From positions 1 to 19,954 of the forward strand of contig JAILFF010000253.1 in the NCBI GenBank assembly GCA_024697705.1: a DNA stretch of 19,954 nucleotides, given 5' to 3'. How positions within the stretch are numbered: position 1 is the first letter of the stretch; every line of letters begins with the position of its first letter. Below, piece after piece: positions 15,059 through 19,954 of the stretch. Position numbers and translations under genes: made by a program. The stretch comes from Ruminococcus sp. (GTDB lineage: Bacteria; Bacillota; Clostridia; Oscillospirales; Ruminococcaceae). Under the pieces are notes generated by a model. That model was not told the origin of the DNA. It did no database searches and saw only the letters and a program-made list of their open reading frames with translations.

Positions 15059-16027
15059 TTAATTTCGTGGTTTCTTTTTGATGAAATATAGCCTCGCGTC
15101 CGTGCTCAACTCCTCGGGATATGCCCCGATGTTCCAGCCGTCCGCAGTAGTCTCGACGTAATAGTATTTTACCCCGTCGTATTCAAAATATGTCCCGTTT
15201 TCCGCGTCGTCGAGCCTTATCCCGACTCCCACATGGTCGGAGAATACCACAAAACACGTTTCAAATCCCATTTTCCGAAGCAAAGCTACAAGAAGTATCG
15301 AAAGGTCCTCGCAGTCGCCCTCCATTTCGTAAACTGTCTCGATGGGGTACTTCGGATAATCCTCTTTCCCCGTAGAATCCTTGTCGTTCACGTATGAGAT
15401 CGACTGAACCAGCCTTATCGCCATATAAGCAAGCTCCTTGTGCGAGTAGCCTTGCTCGTCGGCAAGCTTGGTCATCGCCTCCGACATTGCGCTTACCACT
15501 TCGTCGTTGATGGGGTTGTCGATGTAGTAAATGAATTCGTCGGGCTGAAAGTAGCGCGGCTTTTTGTGGTAAAGCTCGTAAGCGTCGCGGTTGAAATGCA
15601 CCTTGACGTAGGTGTCCAGTCCGTTCGGGGTGACGAAATCAAAACGCCTGTTGACAATGCCGCCGCCGTTCGCGGAGCCTGTCTTTTCGGAGGAAGTGCT
15701 TTCGTCGGAATCGAGGGCGACTGTTGTTGTGACAGCCTGCGCATCGTTCGTTTCGGAGAAAACCGTAACGCTCGGCGCGGTGGTCAGGTCTGTATTCTGC
15801 GGCATCTCAAGACCGTGATCGGCGAAGTACAATATCCCCCCCGCAGCGCCGCCCGCTATAAGCAGCAGGCAGATGATGACCGCGCAAGTCCTTCCGATGC
15901 CGGGAGCCTTCGGGAAATCGTCGTATTCTCTGGTGGGGCTGATGATCGTTATCGGTGTGCCGCAGTTTACGCAGAATTTTGTTTTTCCATCGTCGGGAAG
16001 ATTGGTCCCGCAGTTCGGACAAAACAT
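15059..16027 (-). CDS. Zinc-ribbon, membrane-anchored transglutaminase-like protein
   Basis: A 322-residue protein. The N-terminal zinc ribbon has C3/C6 and C19/C22 (MFCPNCG ... FCVNCG). One membrane helix lies at about 46-68, then a Ser/Thr-rich linker to about 125, then a transglutaminase-like domain. Its catalytic region shows EGDCEDLSILLVALLRKMGF with C239, then FSDHVGVGIRL with H265, and YYYVETTADGWNIG supplying the acidic partner. Such domains act as cysteine proteases or amidases as often as crosslinkers; the substrate is unknown, and the domain is probably outside the membrane. ATG 16027 with GGGAG 7 bases upstream is preferred over an earlier in-frame start. It follows argC after 96 bp containing an AAAGAG-6-CTCTTT inverted repeat (16048-16065). 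Confidence 0.85.
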   Translation of the reverse strand: MFCPNCGTNLPDDGKTKFCVNCGTPITIISPTREYDDFPKAPGIGRTCAVIICLLLIAGGAAGGILYFADHGLEMPQNTDLTTAPSVTVFSETNDAQAVTTTVALDSDESTSSEKTGSANGGGIVNRRFDFVTPNGLDTYVKVHFNRDAYELYHKKPRYFQPDEFIYYIDNPINDEVVSAMSEAMTKLADEQGYSHKELAYMAIRLVQSISYVNDKDSTGKEDYPKYPIETVYEMEGDCEDLSILLVALLRKMGFETCFVVFSDHVGVGIRLDDAENGTYFEYDGVKYYYVETTADGWNIGAYPEELSTDARLYFIKKKPRN

Positions 16028-16123
16028 AAATGTACTCCCTTGAATCAAAAGAGCGTATACTCTTTATCTGTATCCTTCTTTTTTAACTGTATTTATTTGG
16101 TCATCGCGGGTGAAAGCAGCCGT

Positions 16124-17065
16124 TCAAAGACCCATCCCCTCGTCAAGACCGAGCATGATGTTCATGTTCTGCACAGCCGCGCCCGAAGCGCCTTTGCCGA
16201 GATTATCGAGCCGCGAGCAAAGCAGGATCTGCTCGTCGCTGCCGAAAACGAACAGCTGCATATTGTTGGTGCCTTCAAGCGTGTTCGCGGGAAGGAAACC
16301 GTCGGACAGCGTTTCGGTGCCGCCGAGCTCCATTACCTTGACAAAGCGCTGACCCTCGTAATGCGCCGCGAGGATCTCTCTGATGTCGGCGGGGGTGTAC
16401 TTTTTCGGCAGAGTTCTTGTAATTATCGGCACGCTTACGACCATGCCCGCGTAGTAATCGTCAACGATGGGGTTGAACATCGGGCGGTAGGTCAGACCGC
16501 ATATCTTCTGCATTTCGGGGATATGCTTGTGAGCCTGACCAAGCGCGTACTGGCGGGGAGAATTCATCTCGAAGGTCTTGTCGGCGCCTTCGAGAGTCGC
16601 TATCATCTTCTTGCCGCCGCCGCTGTAACCCGACACCGCATGAGAGGTAACGGGGTGATCGGCGGGGATAACGCCCGCCTTTACAAGCGGGTAAACGAGC
16701 GAGATAAATCCGCTGGCGTAGCAGCCGGGATTAGCCACTCTCTTTGAAGAAGCTATCGCGGCGCGGTGTTCAGCGGAAAGCTCGGGAAAGCCGTAAGCCC
16801 ATGCGTCGTTTGTTCTGTGCGCGGTGGAAGCGTCGATAATGCGCACCTTGTCGCCCGCAAGAGAAACAGCCTCGACAGCCGCCGCGTCGGGCAGGCAGAG
16901 GAACGTAATGTCGGAGGAATTGATAGCCTCTTTTCTCGCGTTCGTGTCCTTGCGGTTCTCCTCGGTGAGCGTGATAAGTTCGATGTCATCGCGCTTTGCC
17001 ATGCGCTCGTATATCTGTAAACCGGTAGTTCCGGCGCTGCCGTCTATGAATACTTTTGTTTTCAT
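16124..17065 (-). CDS. argC: N-acetyl-gamma-glutamyl-phosphate reductase (short type)
   Basis: A 313-residue enzyme of the shorter ArgC class (about 310 residues against about 345 for the common form). It reduces N-acetylglutamyl phosphate to the semialdehyde with NADPH. The N-terminal nucleotide-binding motif FIDGSAGTTGLQIYERM, the catalytic cysteine C115 in VANPGCYASG and the following SGYSGGGKKMI are clear. Two ATGs are possible: 17074 (immediately after a weak GAAAGA) and 17065, which has better spacing and gives MKTKVFIDGSAG; 17065 is preferred. It starts about 24 bp after the preceding small gene. Confidence 0.95.
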   Translation of the reverse strand: MKTKVFIDGSAGTTGLQIYERMAKRDDIELITLTEENRKDTNARKEAINSSDITFLCLPDAAAVEAVSLAGDKVRIIDASTAHRTNDAWAYGFPELSAEHRAAIASSKRVANPGCYASGFISLVYPLVKAGVIPADHPVTSHAVSGYSGGGKKMIATLEGADKTFEMNSPRQYALGQAHKHIPEMQKICGLTYRPMFNPIVDDYYAGMVVSVPIITRTLPKKYTPADIREILAAHYEGQRFVKVMELGGTETLSDGFLPANTLEGTNNMQLFVFGSDEQILLCSRLDNLGKGASGAAVQNMNIMLGLDEGMGL

Positions 17066-17089
17066 TTTTATCATTCTTTCGTAAATATT

Positions 17090-17488
17090 TTACAGGACGT
17101 GTATGTCCTCGATGTATGGTTGAAGTACGCCGTTTTCGTCGGGGCGAAATTCCAGCATCAGCGTTAGATCGTTCAGTTCGCCGTTTGTGGTCAGGTCGTA
17201 TTCCGCGCCGAAGCCTGTGCCGTTATCGTATACATATATCTCAAGCTGATGATAAAGTGAGATATCATACTGCGGCTTGAAATTATTGGGCGCTCCGTAC
17301 CTGTCATAGCAGTCAAGACCGTTGTCCACCAGATAATCCTCCGCCGCATCAATGAAAACATCGCGCGGTATCATATCGTCGCAGAACGCCGCATACTTTT
17401 CGATCTCCGCGTAATTCTTTTCCGCCATGCAGTTTACAACGCCCTCGACTACCGGCTCTGCTATTTTTCTTGCTTCTTCCTCGGTCAT
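17090..17488 (-). CDS. Small acidic cytosolic protein, function unknown (DUF7668-like)
   Basis: A 132-residue protein with no signal peptide or membrane helix. It has an N-terminal helical half (EEARKIAEPVVEGVVNCMAE, then EIEKYAAFCDDMIP) and a beta-rich half ending in EYDLTTNGELNDLTLMLEF and IEDIHVL. That C-terminal pattern recalls a widespread uncharacterised family in Clostridia (DUF7668, from memory); no function is known to me. AAAGGA lies about 10 bases before the ATG. It is probably co-transcribed with argC, which starts 15-24 bp downstream. Upstream is the palindrome-rich gap. Confidence 0.75.
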   Translation of the reverse strand: MTEEEARKIAEPVVEGVVNCMAEKNYAEIEKYAAFCDDMIPRDVFIDAAEDYLVDNGLDCYDRYGAPNNFKPQYDISLYHQLEIYVYDNGTGFGAEYDLTTNGELNDLTLMLEFRPDENGVLQPYIEDIHVL

Positions 17489-17526
17489 GGTTGTTATTCC
17501 TTTCTGTGCAGGGCAGTGATTTGTAT

Positions 17527-17910
17527 GGCGGGGGCTTGCTCCCGCCGTTTCCGCCCCGAAATTTTTATTTGGCGGCGAAATATCAATATTGTAGGGGCGC
17601 GCATTGCGCGTCCGTGAATTGCCCGACCGTGCTGATTATCCTCTGCCTCGCGCAATTGATTTGCAAAAATCGCTTCGCTCTTTTGCAAATATAAAATCGG
17701 CAATTTTCTTGTTTCCGTACTGTTTTGCAGAATCATTCACTTCTGCATTTTTGTTCGATTTACTTGTAATTGCCGATTATATTTTTGAACCGTTCGGATT
17801 TCTTTCTCCGAATTGTTTGTTGCTGTCGTAGGCTTCTGTGGGGGAAGACCCTTTGCACGAACAAGTTCGTGCAAGAAGAAGGGTTATCCCCTGCACGAGC
17901 TTGCTCGTGC
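17527..17910. repeat. Palindrome-rich intergenic array
   Basis: This fills the 459-bp gene-free gap. Inverted repeats in order: GGCGGGGGC/GCTCCCGCC (17527-17546); GGGCGCGC/GCGCGTCC, one G-T pair (17595-17613); ATTTGCAAAA/TTTTGCAAAT (17659-17690); AATCGGCAATT/AATTGCCGATT (17695-17778), enclosing TGCAGAA/TTCTGCA (17726-17747); TTCGGA/TCCGAA (17793-17812); TTGCACGAAC/GTTCGTGCAA (17853-17874); GCACGAGC/GCTCGTGC (17893-17910). It looks like several small palindromic repeats inserted side by side. None has the T-run of a terminator. Short open frames here are not credible genes. Confidence 0.75.
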
Positions 17911-17947
17911 CACCCCCTTCCTAAGACTTTTGGTTTTGCCTTTGCTT

Positions 17948-18400
17948 TTATTTCTTCTTTTTCGTCGCGGTTATCGGTTGATAATTCTTCTCCGCCTGTT
18001 CCTCCGCTATCTTCTTCGCATTATCACAGGCAATTTGCGCCGATGCTATCGGCTCTTTACGGATTATCCCGCCCGTGCCGAAGCCGAAGAACCCGCATAT
18101 TATATTAGTCGCCATAAAATCGGGCTGCAATTCATTATACCCGAACGCTACATAAAGCACCAGCGCCGCCGCAAGCATATACCCCGCAAGCCACAGCCGC
18201 TGACCGCCCCGCCTTGCGAAAATGAACGGTATCACGAACGCCGCCGCAGGCATAATAATCATCGTGAACGCGATATGCATGATCGTAGAATCAAGCACCT
18301 CGTCCGCCAAAAGCCTAAACCCGACCGCGATAACAAGCCACGCCGCGAGGTAAATGCCCGCCAGCAGAAAGCTTTTGATCGGCTTCTTAACCAAGCACAT
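17948..18400 (-). CDS. Four-helix membrane protein, function unknown
   Basis: A 150-residue hydrophobic protein with four likely membrane helices (about 10-32, 40-62, 69-86, 95-113) and a charged C-terminal tail (DNAKKIAEEQAEKN ... ATKKKK) that is probably cytoplasmic. I do not recognise the family. The ATG at 18400 lies inside the end of argH (overlap 14 bases), and AAAGGA is about 7-10 bases upstream within argH, so it is translationally coupled to argH; a TTG just before is also in frame. Its stop is followed by the palindrome-rich gap, which may mark a break in the transcript. Confidence 0.78.
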   Translation of the reverse strand: MCLVKKPIKSFLLAGIYLAAWLVIAVGFRLLADEVLDSTIMHIAFTMIIMPAAAFVIPFIFARRGGQRLWLAGYMLAAALVLYVAFGYNELQPDFMATNIICGFFGFGTGGIIRKEPIASAQIACDNAKKIAEEQAEKNYQPITATKKKK

Positions 18401-19772
18401 CAAGCTTTCCTTTGAGCGCCGCCAGCTGCTTCTTTACCGCGTCGGGAGCGGGACCGCCTTCGCTGTTTCTCTGCATAACACAGGTGTCAAGGCTGATAGC
18501 CTCGAAAACGTCGTTATCGAAGGTGTCGCAGACCGCCTTGTATTCGTCGAGCGGCAGAGTTTCGAGGGTCAAGCCCTTTTCAATGCAGATGTGAACAAGC
18601 GTTCCCGTAGCCTTGTAAGCGTCGCGGAAGGGCATACCCTTTTTAACGAGATAATCGGCGCAGTCGGTGGCGTTGATAAAGCCTCTTGCCGCCGCCGCCC
18701 GCATATTCTCGGGAATAACACGCATGGTCGCAAGCATCGGGATGAACGTTCTCAGGCAGAGCTTCACGGTGTCCACCGCGTCGAAGATAGCCTCCTTGTC
18801 CTCCTGCATATCCTTGTTGTAGGCAAGCGGCAAGCCCTTCATCATCGTGAGCAGGGTGTTCAGGTCGCCGTAAACGCGCCCTGTCTTGCCGCGGATAAGC
18901 TCGGTAACGTCGGGGTTTTTCTTCTGCGGCATGATGGACGAGCCGGTAGCGTATGCGTCGTCAAGCTCCACGAACTTGAACTCCCACGAACACCAGAGAA
19001 TAATTTCTTCCGAAAAGCGCGAAAGGTGCATCATGAGTATCGAGATAGCCGAAGCCAGCTCAATGCAGAAATCTCTGTCGGAAACGCCGTCGAGCGAATT
19101 TCCCATTACCTCGCCGAAGCCCAGCAGGTCGGTGGTCATCTGCCTGTCAATGGGGTAGGTCGTTCCCGCAAGCGCACATGAGCCTAAAGGATTTGCATTC
19201 ATGCGCTTTGCCGCGTCGTCAAGTCTGCCGATGTCGCGGGCGAGCATCTGCGCGTAGGCGAGCACATGGTGCGCGAAGGTGATGGGCTGCGCTCTCTGCA
19301 AATGAGTGTAGCCGGGCATTACGGTGGTAAGGTTGCCCTCCGCGAGGGTGATTATCGTGCCGATAAGCTCCTTGACGTAAGCACGAATCTCCTTTACCTC
19401 GTCGCGCAGGCAGAGCCTTATGTCAACGGCTACCTGGTCGTTTCTCGAACGCGAAGTGTGGAGCCGCTTGCCCGTCGCGCCGAGCCGCTTTGTCAGCTCG
19501 CTTTCGACGAACATATGAATGTCCTCCGCGGCAGGGTCGAAGGGCAGCGAGCCGTTTTCGATATCGGCAAGTATCCCTTTTAAGCCCTCGATTATTTTAA
19601 GGCTTTCGCTCTCCTCGATAATGCCGCATTTTCCGAGCATAGTTGCGTGAGCTATCGAGCCTTCAATGTCGCTTTTGTACATACGCGAGTCGAACTTTAT
19701 CGACGAATTAAAGTCGTTCACTTTTTCGTCTATCTGCTTCGTAAAGCGACCCGCCCACATCATATCTGCCAT
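18387..19772 (-). CDS. argH: Argininosuccinate lyase
   Basis: A 461-residue lyase of normal length. It splits argininosuccinate into arginine and fumarate, the last step of the pathway. Landmarks are MWAGRFTKQIDEKVNDFNSS at the N-terminus, TSRSRNDQVA (107-116), GYTHLQRAQP with the base histidine H157 (154-163), and the superfamily signature GSSIMPQKKNPD (277-288), whose mobile loop carries the catalytic serine. GGAGGT is about 12 bases before the ATG, a rather long spacing. It is the first arg gene of the leftward array in this window; argG, the usual partner, is not present. Its 3' end overlaps the next gene. Confidence 0.97.
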   Translation of the reverse strand: MADMMWAGRFTKQIDEKVNDFNSSIKFDSRMYKSDIEGSIAHATMLGKCGIIEESESLKIIEGLKGILADIENGSLPFDPAAEDIHMFVESELTKRLGATGKRLHTSRSRNDQVAVDIRLCLRDEVKEIRAYVKELIGTIITLAEGNLTTVMPGYTHLQRAQPITFAHHVLAYAQMLARDIGRLDDAAKRMNANPLGSCALAGTTYPIDRQMTTDLLGFGEVMGNSLDGVSDRDFCIELASAISILMMHLSRFSEEIILWCSWEFKFVELDDAYATGSSIMPQKKNPDVTELIRGKTGRVYGDLNTLLTMMKGLPLAYNKDMQEDKEAIFDAVDTVKLCLRTFIPMLATMRVIPENMRAAAARGFINATDCADYLVKKGMPFRDAYKATGTLVHICIEKGLTLETLPLDEYKAVCDTFDNDVFEAISLDTCVMQRNSEGGPAPDAVKKQLAALKGKLDVLG

Positions 19773-19832
19773 ATTGTTATTCTAACCTCCGGAAAATATT
19801 TTCTTGTCAAATCTGTTTGACTGACCGACTTG

Positions 19833-19954
19833 TCAGTGTTTGCTCTTAACTTTCAGTACGCCCACAGCCGCGAGCAGTCCCACCACCGAGAAAACGCCGC
19901 CCGGCACGATGGGTAATATTATTAACGCGCCCGATACCGGAACGATGTAGCTGT
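19833..19954 (-). CDS. C-terminal end of a membrane protein (partial)
   Basis: The right edge carries the last 39 codons of a leftward gene: SYIVPVSGALIILPIVPGGV, then FSVVGLLAAVGVLKVKSKH and a TGA stop. The hydrophobic stretch followed by a Lys-rich tail looks like a final membrane helix with a cytoplasmic end. The family cannot be told. It ends 60 bp before argH, a gap holding two adjacent inverted repeats: GTCAAA-TCTG-TTTGAC (19806-19821) and CTGAC-6-GTCAG (19821-19836). Confidence 0.6.
   Translation of the reverse strand, partial: SYIVPVSGALIILPIVPGGVFSVVGLLAAVGVLKVKSKH

Noticed and set aside
15440..16747. 435-codon open frame spanning the antisense of the transglutaminase-like gene and argC
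   Set aside because: It crosses an intergenic region and two well-supported genes on the other strand; composition is that of a shadow frame.
17494..17736. 80-codon minus-strand open frame upstream of the small acidic gene
   Set aside because: Its sequence is translated palindromic repeat DNA (H1-H3 hairpins); such frames recur as spurious predictions around these repeats.

Overview
This window looks like chromosomal DNA of a Gram-positive, probably spore-forming member of the Clostridia (Oscillospiraceae/Ruminococcus-like). The grounds are strong AAAGGAG/GGAGG ribosome binding sites, a germination protease gene (gpr) beside rpsT, a MATE transporter and ArgJ-type arginine genes of Firmicutes style, and moderately GC-rich coding DNA with AT-rich intergenic repeats. 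The genus is inference only. I found no tRNA, rRNA, CRISPR array, transposase, phage gene or known riboswitch.

Left part (1-6570). A MATE efflux gene (minus) is divergent from a TTG-started zinc-ribbon membrane protein that has a near-consensus promoter. Next is galE, closed by a terminator that also serves the convergent operon to its right. That operon is a LytTR DNA-binding regulator plus an unrecognised two-helix membrane protein. Between its predicted promoter and start codon lie five TCATG boxes spaced exactly 11 bp apart. Ribosomal protein S20 (rpsT, own promoter and terminator) follows, and then the divergent gpr.

Right part (6629-19954). This is one long leftward array holding almost all of the arginine pathway, in transcription order argH, argC, argJ, argB, argD, argF. 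ArgJ (acetylglutamate synthesis and ornithine release), ArgB, ArgC and ArgD form the cyclic route from glutamate to ornithine; ArgF makes citrulline and ArgH releases arginine. Only argG (and carAB) is missing from the window. At all but one of the arg junctions (argB and argD are adjacent), and after argF, unrelated small genes are inserted: a four-helix membrane protein, a small acidic protein, a zinc-ribbon transglutaminase-like protein, a lipoprotein, a one-helix protein, a toxin-antitoxin pair, a methyltransferase, an FMN-binding flavoprotein and a YcxB-like protein. Many of these overlap their neighbours by 1-17 bases, which suggests translational coupling and co-transcription. A membrane-protein fragment enters at the right edge.

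Dispersed repeats are the other theme. There are two copies of an AT-rich AGATAAA palindromic element about 15 kb apart, two copies of a heptamer-repeat-plus-hairpin element, and a gene-free stretch of about 460 bp (17489-17947) filled with successive inverted repeats, including two related hairpins that differ by a compensatory base-pair change. I did not find a clear new defence or metabolic system. The best leads are the phased box array at the LytTR operon and the small-palindrome families.
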